This document shows positions 1-6,055 of a stretch of 8,981 nucleotides of DNA, piece by piece. The number at the start of each line of letters is the position of its first letter. Position 1 is the stretch's first letter. Source of the stretch: Gammaproteobacteria bacterium (GTDB taxonomy: Bacteria; Pseudomonadota; Gammaproteobacteria; Steroidobacterales; SZUA-146); NCBI GenBank assembly GCA_003228965.1, contig QIGP01000410.1:1-8981 (forward strand). Direction: 5' to 3'. Made by a program: the position numbers and the translations under genes. A model generated the notes under the pieces. The model worked only from the letters and a program-made list of their open reading frames with translations, made no database searches and was not told the DNA's origin.

Positions 1-1
1 G

Positions 2-130
2 CGCGACAAGGAGCGGGCTGCCTGGACGGCTGGTCGTGATCTTTGGCAATCGTTTGAACGGGCCAGTGCTAGTCAGAGTGCGCCCGAGCTCAAAAACGAA
101 TCGCTCGTGCAACTGGTACCTGGCGCATAA
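2..130 (+). CDS. 3' end of an unidentified gene (C-terminal 42 residues)
   Basis: An open plus-strand frame runs in from the left edge and ends at TAA 128-130. The visible 42 residues begin RDKERAAWTAGRDLW and end LVQLVPGA. The composition is soluble, rich in Ala, Glu, Arg and Ser, with no membrane segment and no motif I recognise. The other two plus-strand frames are closed or less protein-like, which favours this one, but 43 codons is too short for coding potential to be certain. It converges on the minus-strand pseudopilin gene that ends at 240. No U-tract terminator is visible after its stop. The product is unknown and I assign no function. Confidence 0.5.
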   Translation, partial: RDKERAAWTAGRDLWQSFERASASQSAPELKNESLVQLVPGA

Positions 131-134
131 CAAC

Positions 135-190
135 CTCCAAATTGTAAGCGCTCGTGCAGTAAAGGTATAGGCAACTGGTCGAATTTGGAG
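135..190. repeat. 9-bp inverted repeat between convergent genes
   Basis: CTCCAAATT (135-143) and AATTTGGAG (182-190) are perfect inverted copies separated by 38 bases. They lie between the convergent stops at 130 and 240. No T-run follows either arm, so this is not a standard intrinsic terminator. Two short direct repeats overlap the area: CGCTCGTGCA at 102-111 and 149-158, and GCAACTGGT at 109-117 and 171-179. They hint at a small local duplication of the end of the upstream gene. The function is unknown and chance is possible. Confidence 0.3.
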
Positions 191-239
191 ATTCCCTCAA
201 CGGGCGCAACCAGTCGTCGTAGTACTGAATTGAGTGTTC

Positions 240-800
240 TCAGGTTATAGCGGGGCACGCAGCTGGATTCATCGCATCACGGTAGTGCTGCACCGTGGGT
301 CGGCCTGTAGGAGACAACGTAATGACACGTGCGTGTTTTTCAGCGGAAGGCCCACACAGAAGTAGAGTTCCTGTAATTGGGTCGCCGTTAATCGCACGCG
401 TCACGCCTCGAGAGGTGAAGGAGACGTAATCTGGTAAGGACGGAGCCGTAATGGTCATGTTCTCTTTTAGCCACGTGGTCGCACGAACAAGTGTGTCTGC
501 GTCTTCGTCGTAGCTTGCGTCGTTACCCGCATTAATGAATACCAGCAAATCGTAACCATTACTGTCGCACGTCGGTGTAGTGCCTGTTCGAGTTCCACGG
601 CAGACGGTAACCCGGCTTCGAGACTTCACGGCTTCTGATCGAGCCGCGTGTACCGCACCCACAAGCGCGTTGGCCGAAGACGACATGTCGCTGTTGCGCA
701 TGCTGCCGATAAAGCCCGGAATGCCCACGCTCGCGAGTATTCCCGCCACGGAAAGGGCGAAGATAAGTTCAATAAATGAAATGCCGAGTTGTTTTTTCAT
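240..800 (-). CDS. GspH/FimT family type IV pilin-like pseudopilin
   Basis: This 186-aa protein begins MKKQLG followed by ISFIELIFALS. That is a class III prepilin signal: a short basic leader, Gly6 at the -1 cleavage position, and Glu11 at position +5 of the mature protein. A hydrophobic helix covers roughly residues 7-28. A prepilin peptidase (PilD type) would be expected to cleave after Gly6. The globular part carries Cys67, Cys78, Cys149 and Cys182, which could form two disulfides, and a FimT/FimU-like segment ending TLSPTGRPTV. Length and layout match GspH/FimT minor pseudopilins, which sit in the tip of type IV pili or related pseudopili. No other pilin genes are visible nearby, so it appears as a lone unit. 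The start is fixed by the prepilin leader; the ribosome site ahead of it is weak. FimT versus FimU versus GspH cannot be decided by eye. Confidence 0.88.
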   Translation of the reverse strand: MKKQLGISFIELIFALSVAGILASVGIPGFIGSMRNSDMSSSANALVGAVHAARSEAVKSRSRVTVCRGTRTGTTPTCDSNGYDLLVFINAGNDASYDEDADTLVRATTWLKENMTITAPSLPDYVSFTSRGVTRAINGDPITGTLLLCGPSAEKHARVITLSPTGRPTVQHYRDAMNPAACPAIT

Positions 801-852
801 GACCCGAGTGTACCGGCACTCAATGTCTACTCGCTGCGAGCTGCTTCACACT

Positions 853-881
853 TATATAGTCTCGTTGCCCGGTTCTGTTAA
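853..881 (-). promoter_or_regulatory. Predicted sigma-70 promoter of the pseudopilin gene
   Basis: Read on the minus strand, TTAACA (complement of 876-881, five of six matches to the -35 consensus) is followed after exactly 17 bases by TATATA (complement of 853-858). The predicted start of transcription would be near 846, giving a leader of about 46 bases before the ATG at 800. It lies downstream of the terminator at 935-962, so the pseudopilin is probably transcribed separately from the large gene behind it. Confidence 0.5.
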
Positions 882-934
882 AACGTTGCCGAAAAAGCGT
901 GTTATGTAACGCCGCTTTGCGCCTAAAGGCACGC

Positions 935-965
935 AAAAAAAAGCCCCGCGTGAGCGGGGCTTTTC
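935..965 (-). terminator. Intrinsic terminator of the large secreted-protein gene
   Basis: AAGCCCCGC (941-949) and GCGGGGCTT (954-962) form a perfect 9-bp GC-rich stem with loop GTGA (950-953). On the minus strand the stem is followed by eight U residues (complement of 935-942), the standard Rho-independent layout. It lies about 40 bases after the stop of the gene ending at 1002. On the plus strand the stem is followed by a shorter interrupted T-run, so it may work weakly in both directions. Confidence 0.92.
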
Positions 966-1001
966 TTGTTCTAACGTTGTGTTTCTAAGTCTTGGTTACC
1001 G

Positions 1002-3593
1002 TTAGGTACCCAGACCTGGAACACAGGCGTTAGCACTTGGGCCAGGAGGCATTTGGAAAGCTTGTGTGTACACAATGTAATCCTGGAAGTTCAGCGAACC
1101 GGAACTATTGATGTCAAAATTCTCATCGTATAGAGGGTTGCCAGTACCGGTGTTGAACCTGGGTACGAACGCTGCGATGTCCTGGAAGTTGACAATACAG
1201 TTGTTGTCAACGTCAGCATCACATCGGTTACCAATACCGTCACCGTTGGTGTCGATCTGATCAGGGTTCACAACGTCGGTGCAGTTATCTGTGCTGTCAA
1301 AAACACCATCGCCGTCTGTGTCGACAGGAGCCAGGTTACAGTCTTCACCGCGCAGTCCAGCGTTGTCGATTTGAGCGAACCAGGCAAACGTTCCGAGGTA
1401 ACGGAAGCAGACATACCCTTCTTGTTCACCTTCAAGGGTGCCTTCCAGGTTGGCGGACAGTTCTTGAGCGCCAGTCAGGAAGAGGTTGCCGTCTTCGTGA
1501 TCGTTAACGCCACCCAGACGGGTGTAGTTGCTGATCGTCAGAGCGTTAGGAGCTGTAGTACCAACCAGAACTTCCAGCAGGTCTTCGTCGAAATCGTCAG
1601 CGAAGTCTTCAGGCGTACCGTTGTCGTTGAACTGGTTGTTCGCAGACGCGTAGTACGTGTTGAAGCTGTAAGAAGGACCAGTGATGGTTTGTAGATCCAA
1701 TGCTGGTGAACATAGGAAAGATTCCATTTCGAGAGCGGGACCACCACCATCGATATCGACCTGACCTGTTGCGTCACTGTCAGCACACGCTGCGCCGCCA
1801 GTTCCGGTGGTCAGATTGTCGCCACCTGAGCCGCCAACACCCGCTGCGTTTTCTGCAAGACAAGTACCGTCACCTGTTGTACCCCAGCCATCAGCTGGAT
1901 CTGGACCCGGGTTGATAACGGTCCAGCCAGCAGGAATGCCAGCGTCAAATGTTTCGACAGGAGCACATGAGGTATCACGTAAGAAACACGTACTTGCGTT
2001 AGCTACAGGATCGGCTGCTGTTGGCAGTGGGATGCTGATGTTGTCGACGAAGAAGTTTGTGTTCTGCGTGTTGGTGCTGAAGGTTACGCCGCGCACAATA
2101 ATTTCGTGATCACCACCATCGGCAAAGGCTGAAATGTCAGCTGTTTGCTCGGTGTATTCCGTAATCGGCGTGACACAGTCATAAACGTAGACTTGAATTC
2201 CATCGACGGTGACTTCGAGGAAGTCATCACCGCTGTCACAAGCACCCACCGCAGGTGTTGCAGCAAAGAAGTCAAACGTCAGCGTGTTAGCGCCTACAGG
2301 AATGGTAGTAGTCTGCGAAATCGCAGTATTACTTGGATCAGCGCTGGCGCCGAACAGTCCGTAGAAGATACCGTCTGATGCAATGTTGATGCTAATGAAT
2401 GAGCAGAACACTTCAGAACAGATAGGTGCCAGGTCAGCAAACTCGTCCATGTCTGGCTCAACAATTTCGGTCCAGGCATTAGAGATTCGACCACGACCGT
2501 CTTCGAGGCTACCTTCAACAATGGCATCACCAGTTGGTGTTGCACCGCTAGGCAGGAAGTCGAATGCATTGTACAGAGGATCGCTACATACGAAGTCAAC
2601 ACTTTCGATGGCACAGGTTGCAGAACAGCCGTCACCAGCGGTTAAGTTACCGTCGTCACATGCTTCACCGCTGCTGAAGATACCGTCGCCACATACACCA
2701 ACCAGGCAAGAACTTGGTACTGGTGGTATTGGTGGGTTTGCAGGTACTTCAAGGCGCACGTTGTCCAGGAAGAAGTTGGTTAATGACGTACCTACGCCAG
2801 CATCGACATTAATACCATGGAATTGAATGGTATGTGCGGCACCGTCGTTAAGACCCAATGCGACCAGATCGATTGTTTCCGTTTGAAACGGAAAGATCTC
2901 TTCACAAGGATTAGGTGAACGGAAAACCTGTGTGCCGTCGATCAACACTTCCAGCAAGTCAGCGGCTGGGCTTTCACAAGTACCTTGTGGAAGAGCGCCG
3001 GAGCCACTGGCCCATTCAAACGTCAATGAAGTTGCATTGGCCGGAATGACGATGGTTTGTGTCGCGGTTGCGTCATTACCATTGTCTGTGAAGCCACCAC
3101 CGATCCACAGGTAGTTATCGCCATCGGTCGCAAGGTCAGGGCCACAGGCCAGAATGTTACAAACCGGGTCAAAAGCACTACCAATAATGGTCCATGTACC
3201 GTCGTCTTCTTCGAAGCTGCCGTCACCAATAATGTTTTCTGACGCCTGGCCAGCAATGGCGAGTGTACAGTTGCTGCCTGCTTCTACGAGGCAGGTTGAG
3301 TCACAACCGTCGCCGTTAGAGAGGTTGCCATCGTCACACTCTTCGCCAATATCTGGCTCTGAGTCGCCACAAATTACAGCTTTGTTAGAAGGTTGCTTAC
3401 CTAAAAGTCTAAGCAAGTTTTTTTGTACAGCAGGACCGGCGTGTGTTTCATCGGCGGTCGCTTCTGCGGATACTGTGCGTTCAACGGCCAGAGCTGAAGC
3501 ATCTGACGCAAAAGCGGCTGAGCCACTAAATGCAGACAGAGTTAAGGCGCCAACTGCCAAAAGCAATTTTGGATACGCGTGAAATTTTTTCAC
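1002..3593 (-). CDS. Secreted multi-module Cys-rich / thrombospondin type 3 / dockerin-like protein
   Basis: The protein has 863 aa. The start chosen is GTG at 3593-3591, because a strong ribosome site (AGGGGGA) lies 7 bases upstream and it places a clean Sec signal peptide at the N-terminus (KK, hydrophobic core, SAAFA, cleavage near 29). An ATG 41 codons upstream would bury that signal.
Modules in order: a disordered linker to about 73; a Cys-rich disulfide repeat (DUF4215/Myxococcus type, EECDDGN...GDGC, about 74-109); a beta-sandwich module (about 121-284); a second disulfide repeat (EACDDGN, about 296-336); a second beta-sandwich (about 353-524); a choice-of-anchor-J-like module opening ETFDAGIPAGW (about 544-753); thrombospondin type 3 Ca2+ repeats (DTDGDGVFDSTDNC, DTNGDGIGN, about 757-793); and two dockerin-like Ca2+ loops (DVDNNCIVNFQD about 794-805, DINSSGSLNFQD about 827-838).
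No catalytic motif and no C-terminal sorting signal are visible. It is probably a Ca2+-stabilised cell-surface or released adhesion or binding protein; the role is inferred. Confidence 0.85.
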   Translation of the reverse strand: MKKFHAYPKLLLAVGALTLSAFSGSAAFASDASALAVERTVSAEATADETHAGPAVQKNLLRLLGKQPSNKAVICGDSEPDIGEECDDGNLSNGDGCDSTCLVEAGSNCTLAIAGQASENIIGDGSFEEDDGTWTIIGSAFDPVCNILACGPDLATDGDNYLWIGGGFTDNGNDATATQTIVIPANATSLTFEWASGSGALPQGTCESPAADLLEVLIDGTQVFRSPNPCEEIFPFQTETIDLVALGLNDGAAHTIQFHGINVDAGVGTSLTNFFLDNVRLEVPANPPIPPVPSSCLVGVCGDGIFSSGEACDDGNLTAGDGCSATCAIESVDFVCSDPLYNAFDFLPSGATPTGDAIVEGSLEDGRGRISNAWTEIVEPDMDEFADLAPICSEVFCSFISINIASDGIFYGLFGASADPSNTAISQTTTIPVGANTLTFDFFAATPAVGACDSGDDFLEVTVDGIQVYVYDCVTPITEYTEQTADISAFADGGDHEIIVRGVTFSTNTQNTNFFVDNISIPLPTAADPVANASTCFLRDTSCAPVETFDAGIPAGWTVINPGPDPADGWGTTGDGTCLAENAAGVGGSGGDNLTTGTGGAACADSDATGQVDIDGGGPALEMESFLCSPALDLQTITGPSYSFNTYYASANNQFNDNGTPEDFADDFDEDLLEVLVGTTAPNALTISNYTRLGGVNDHEDGNLFLTGAQELSANLEGTLEGEQEGYVCFRYLGTFAWFAQIDNAGLRGEDCNLAPVDTDGDGVFDSTDNCTDVVNPDQIDTNGDGIGNRCDADVDNNCIVNFQDIAAFVPRFNTGTGNPLYDENFDINSSGSLNFQDYIVYTQAFQMPPGPSANACVPGLGT

Positions 3594-3600
3594 GTTGTCT

Positions 3601-3607
3601 TCCCCCT
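3601..3607 (-). promoter_or_regulatory. Ribosome binding site that sets the GTG start
   Basis: On the minus strand AGGGGGA (complement of 3601-3607) lies 7 bases before GTG at 3593-3591. It is the only strong Shine-Dalgarno match in this leader. Together with the signal peptide that follows, it decides between this GTG and the longer reading frame that starts at 3716. Confidence 0.7.
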
Positions 3608-3688
3608 TGTTATAGATGTGATGAGAATCGTTGGGTGTTGCGACGCAGCACAACTCCCTGAGTGTTAAAGTAATTTTTCTCGAGAGTG

Positions 3689-3716
3689 AGAATATAAGTC
3701 TCATCGGCAAATGCAA
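3689..3716 (-). promoter_or_regulatory. Possible promoter of the secreted-protein gene
   Basis: On the minus strand TTGCAT (complement of 3711-3716) is followed after 16 bases by TATTCT (complement of 3689-3694); an overlapping TATATT is also present. Matches to consensus are only partial (three and four of six). The position would give a leader of about 90 bases before the GTG. This is a weak prediction; an extracytoplasmic sigma factor or an activator cannot be excluded. Confidence 0.28.
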
Positions 3717-3719
3717 GGT

Positions 3720-4099
3720 CCATTTAACATGTTGCAGAAACCATCAAAACTCTGAGTAATTGTCGTGCTATTTACAAACCCTGTTGACTAAAGGTATTAA
3801 GTTTAATCAACATAAAAAACAATCGACTAGATCGACTTGTTCAAAAGTGAGTAAGAAGTGGCGGCTAACTCTCGTCACATAAATATTCAGTGTCAGCATC
3901 GACTTAGAGATGAAAGTGCGCGAGTTTTCTTCATATTTGGTCTATCCAGATTCTTGCGCCATTTCCGGGCCAGTTGTTGGCAGCAGGTAATGATTTCTGA
4001 TGAAACAACAACCGGGTACGCGCCTAAACGACAGACGTCGCTGGCTGGACTCTTACTCGTTTCGCTTGACTTAAGTCTTGTGCAAAATCAACATGACCT
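3720..4099. other. Non-coding stretch with no recognisable gene
   Basis: About 380 bases lie between the secreted-protein gene leader and the desaturase remnant. The only open frame of note starts with GTG at 3858 and would encode 83 aa that look like no family I know, with no good ribosome site. I reject it as a gene. A short tandem repeat (ATCGACTAG then ATCGACTTG, about 3822-3839) is present. No RNA gene, no terminator and no clear promoter was seen. It may be decayed sequence, in keeping with the pseudogene next to it. Confidence 0.5.
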
Positions 4100-4124
4100 T
4101 TACACGTGAAACGAACCGGCCAAT

Positions 4125-4480
4125 CTAGATCTTGTCTGAAACTGATTGGGCCTGCTCACCGAACCACTTGGGGTGACGTAGCAATACAGCCACCCGTTGT
4201 CTGTACGTAGTAGCATGCACTCGTGAAATGCGATGGTCAGTGGATTGAATGAGTTGACGTTGTTGGTCAGTCCGTAAACCACCGTGTCCTGTTCCGCTTC
4301 GAACGTCCCGAACAAGCGATCCCAGATGATTAGCACGCCACCGTAGTGGCGGTCGATGTACTGTGGGTTGCTGCCATGATGGACGCGATGGTGAGAGGGC
4401 GTGTTGAATATCCACTCGAGTGGACCCAGGCGATTCACAGCTTGTGTGTGTATCCAGAATTGGTAGATCAAGCTGACAGC
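4125..4480 (-). pseudogene. Remnant of a sterol desaturase / fatty acid hydroxylase family gene
   Basis: On the minus strand, a frame from about 4471 to 4220 reads LIYQFWIHTQ, then GPLEWIFNTPSHHRVHHG, then YIDRHYGG, IIWDRLFGTF and NSFNPLTIAFHE. This is the C-terminal half of the membrane di-iron sterol desaturase/hydroxylase superfamily, including the last histidine box (HHRVHH, minus-strand bases near 4393-4376). The two earlier histidine boxes and the N-terminal membrane helices are absent upstream in every frame I read, so no active site can form. After AFHE the likely family ending continues in another frame (VAVLLRHPKWFGEQ, about 4193-4152, stop at 4125-4127). That implies a frameshift between about 4220 and 4195, perhaps with loss of about 30 bases. 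An apparent 143-aa frame (4100-4531) spans the remnant, but its first 20 and last 35 or so residues are not family-like. This is a dead gene fragment. Confidence 0.8.
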
Positions 4481-4509
4481 TTGCTGCGTGATAATCAAGA
4501 GTTTATCAC
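4470..4509. repeat. Two short inverted repeats at the desaturase breakpoint
   Basis: AAGCTG-A-CAGCTT (4470-4482) is a perfect odd palindrome. GTGATAA (4488-4494) and TTATCAC (4503-4509) are 7-bp inverted arms with an 8-base loop. Both lie exactly where homology of the minus-strand remnant to its family stops (about 4471). They may mark a rearrangement junction or be regulatory for the plus-strand small gene. No T-run follows, so they are not terminators. Confidence 0.3.
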
Positions 4510-4519
4510 TGCTAAGTAC

Positions 4520-4547
4520 TTGAAAAGTCACTTAAGTAAAATAGATT
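4520..4547 (+). promoter_or_regulatory. Predicted sigma-70 promoter of the 73-aa gene
   Basis: TTGAAA (4520-4525, five of six -35 matches) and TAGATT (4542-4547, four of six -10 matches) are separated by 16 bases. Transcription would begin near 4554 and leave a leader of about 90 bases before the ATG at 4644. It lies outside the desaturase remnant, in the sequence that replaced that gene's 5' half. Confidence 0.4.
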
Positions 4548-4643
4548 GGAGGGTCAATCTTCTGATTTGTGAACCAGTTCCGTGCCGCTAACCGTTATGT
4601 CGCCTATCTTGGTCGTCCCGTTTCACTAAATATGGAGTTAATC

Positions 4644-4865
4644 ATGGCAACGTTAAAACCTCTGGTCGGAAAAGGACCACGCGGCATTCCAGCTAAAAGC
4701 GGAGCCGTTAATTTCTTCTTTCAGCAAGACTCCGGCCACTTGAAGCGTCAGTGGCAGAAACGAAGCGACGATTTTTGGAGTGCTACGCGACCTAGCGTTA
4801 GCAACCGTGCACCAGCCTGGCGTGAGTTTGAATCATGGCAGTCAGGTAAGAAAGCCAAAAGCTAA
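4644..4865 (+). CDS. Small basic protein of unknown function (73 aa)
   Basis: The start ATG at 4644 is preceded by GGAG (4634-4637) with 6 bases between. An in-frame ATG at 4632 lacks such a site. The protein begins [14 protein letters not shown] and ends in a Lys-rich tail (GKKAKS). It is strongly basic, with many Lys and Arg, and carries aromatic clusters ([19 protein letters not shown]), but it has no signal peptide, no membrane segment and no Cys. I do not recognise the family. Its good ribosome site, an upstream promoter candidate and a very clean terminator about 75 bases downstream argue that it is a real single-gene unit. The charge pattern would suit a nucleic-acid- or ribosome-associated protein, but that is only inference. 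Confidence 0.7.
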   Translation: MATLKPLVGKGPRGIPAKSGAVNFFFQQDSGHLKRQWQKRSDDFWSATRPSVSNRAPAWREFESWQSGKKAKS

Positions 4866-4937
4866 TAAATTACCGCGACTCCGCCATGGGCGCACAAAAC
4901 GGGATGAGTTGATCGATGATCAGCTACCTTAAGAAAG

Positions 4938-4964
4938 AACTCTCCAGCTGGAGAGTTTTTTTTT
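4938..4964 (+). terminator. Intrinsic terminator after the 73-aa gene
   Basis: CTCTCC (4940-4945) and GGAGAG (4950-4955) pair around loop AGCT, extended by AA/TT to the 20-base palindrome 4938-4957. Nine T residues follow (4956-4964). This is a classic Rho-independent terminator on the plus strand. It is also the probable target of the group IIC intron whose 5' end begins 2 bases later. Confidence 0.93.
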
Positions 4965-4966
4965 GC

Positions 4967-5163
4967 GTGCGCCCGGCAGGGCGCACTTGCTTGGAGGTGA
5001 AAGTCCTCTGCTGGCCCCACAAAGGGAACGGTTAGCCAAACGGCAAGAGTGTCCATCGCGAGGTAGAATCTGAAGGAAGCCGAAGGCAAAGCGCTGGCCT
5101 GACGAACAGAAATCGTTTGCGAGGCGGTGCTGCCGGATAAGAAGGTGCATGTACATCAATACC
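4967..5163 (+). ncRNA. 5' fragment of a group II intron (class C type), domain I part only
   Basis: The segment opens GTGCGCCC-GGCA-GGGCGCAC (4967-4986), a hairpin equivalent to the 5' end of class C introns such as the Oceanobacillus iheyensis intron. It continues with family-typical pieces: GAGGTGAAAGTCCTC (4994-5008), GGTTAGCC (5030-5037), GAGTGTCCATCGCGAGGTAG (5047-5066), the conserved GAATCTGAAGGAAGC (5066-5080), CTGACGAACAG (5099-5109) and GAGGCGGTGCTGCCGGATAA (5121-5140). Similarity fades around 5150-5165. Domains II to VI are not found, including the catalytic domain V hairpin, and there is no reverse transcriptase/maturase gene, so it cannot splice or move. Class C introns insert just after intrinsic terminators, which is exactly the context here. 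The 3' limit is approximate. The assignment rests on my memory of the consensus, not on a search. Confidence 0.85.
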
Positions 5164-5189
5164 GGTCTTTGGTAACTTCCCCATTTTAA

Positions 5190-5208
5190 CCACGGAAGTC
5201 TTCCTGTG
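5190..5208 (+). promoter_or_regulatory. Ribosome site and start of the first SDR within an imperfect dyad
   Basis: GGAAG (5194-5198) lies 7 bases before the GTG start at 5206 and sets it. The same bases belong to a near-palindrome CACGGAAGTCTTCCTGTG (5191-5208), with halves CAC-GGAAG and CTTCC-(T)-GTG. As DNA it could be a repressor site; as RNA the loop would be too small for the full stem. No regulator gene is in the window. Confidence 0.35.
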
Positions 5209-5982
5209 CATCCAAAAGATAAAAACATCATCGTAACCGGCGGAGCCCATGGCATCGGCCAGGGTTTGTGTCGTCGTTTTGCTGCACAGGGGGCTGCGCG
5301 TATCGCGGTGGTTGACGTCGATGCCAAGGCTTGCGAGGCCGTGGCCTCTGATATAGGAGCCAGTGCGTATTCGGTTGATATCAGTGATGCAAACGCCTTT
5401 GCAGACGTGTTGGAGGCCATCCGGGCCGAGATGGGTCATGTAGATTTGTTTTGTTCAAACGCAGGCGTTGGTTATCCTGATGGTGCTCACGTTGCATCTG
5501 CAAGCGACGAGCTATGGGAAAAGTCCTGGCGTATTAACGTGCACGCTCACGTTGTGGCTGCCAGAGTGTTGTTGCCACAAATGCTGGAGCGTAAAGATGG
5601 GCATTTTCTCATCACCGCTTCGGCAGCCGGTCTGTTGAGTCAAATTGGCTCGGCCTCTTATTCTGTTACCAAACACGCCGCCGTCGGTTTTGCCGAGTCA
5701 CTTAGTATTATGCACGGCGACAAGGGTATAGGCGTTTCGCTGCTGTGTCCCCAAGGCGTAGACACGCGCATGATGGCGGCAGTGGCTGGCGGTGGTCCTC
5801 AAGCAGCCGACGGCGTTATATCAATTGATACGTTATGCGACTCGGTAATGAGCGGGCTGGCTTCGGGAGAGTTTTTGATTCTTCCTCACCCTCAGGTAGC
5901 CGACTACATGCAGTACAAGTCAGCCAATTACGACAAGTGGCTTGGTGGCATGCGCAGGCTGCGCGATCGGTTCGTCGAGTAA
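5206..5982 (+). CDS. Short-chain dehydrogenase/reductase (classical SDR)
   Basis: This 258-aa protein has the size of classical SDRs. The Rossmann glycine motif is TGGAHGIG (11-18). VVDVD follows the second strand, with Asp37 suggesting NAD(H) preference. CSNAGV lies at 83-88 and Asn111 in the helix-4 position. The catalytic set is Ser139, Tyr152 and Lys156 (SYSVTK), all present. It is soluble and cytoplasmic, without a signal peptide. The likely reaction is reversible oxidation of a secondary alcohol, here plausibly a 3-hydroxyacyl-CoA or related intermediate, inferred from the downstream acyl-CoA dehydrogenase and hydratase. The start is GTG at 5206, supported by GGAAG upstream. It is the first gene of the cluster, only about 40 bases after the intron fragment. 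No clear sigma-70 promoter was found in the gap. Substrate is unknown. Confidence 0.9.
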   Translation: MHPKDKNIIVTGGAHGIGQGLCRRFAAQGAARIAVVDVDAKACEAVASDIGASAYSVDISDANAFADVLEAIRAEMGHVDLFCSNAGVGYPDGAHVASASDELWEKSWRINVHAHVVAARVLLPQMLERKDGHFLITASAAGLLSQIGSASYSVTKHAAVGFAESLSIMHGDKGIGVSLLCPQGVDTRMMAAVAGGGPQAADGVISIDTLCDSVMSGLASGEFLILPHPQVADYMQYKSANYDKWLGGMRRLRDRFVE

Positions 5983-6055
5983 CGCCTTCAAGCTCGAAGT
6001 ATTGTTCTATAACATTCTCAATTTCCGGTTTTTAAGATCAAGCGAGTATCTCACT

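Noticed and set aside
73..258. 61-aa minus-strand open frame overlapping the pseudopilin stop
   Set aside because: No ribosome site, no family resemblance, and it runs antisense over the end of the left-edge plus-strand frame; best explained as chance.
3594..3716. Longer version of the secreted protein starting at an upstream ATG (3716)
   Set aside because: It would bury the signal peptide behind 41 extra residues, and the strong ribosome site lies in front of the GTG at 3593.
3858..4109. 83-aa plus-strand frame starting with GTG in the non-coding stretch
   Set aside because: No convincing ribosome site, no recognisable domain, and no signs of a complete transcription unit.
4100..4531. 143-aa minus-strand frame as an intact desaturase-like protein
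   Set aside because: Two of three histidine boxes are missing, the first 20 residues are not family-like, and the family-like end lies in another frame; treated as a pseudogene.
5100..5206. Search for intron domain V or the intron 3' end before the first SDR gene
   Set aside because: No domain V-like hairpin (AGC...GUUC type) was visible, so the intron is called a 5' fragment rather than a small complete intron.
4862..5439. Several minus-strand frames of 75 to 163 aa across the terminator and intron fragment
   Set aside because: They run antisense through a structured RNA and the first SDR gene and show no protein-family features.
5942..6055. Extended start (TTG 5942) of the second SDR
   Set aside because: The extension overlaps the first SDR gene and has no SDR homology; the ATG at 6056 places the Rossmann motif at the normal distance from the N-terminus.
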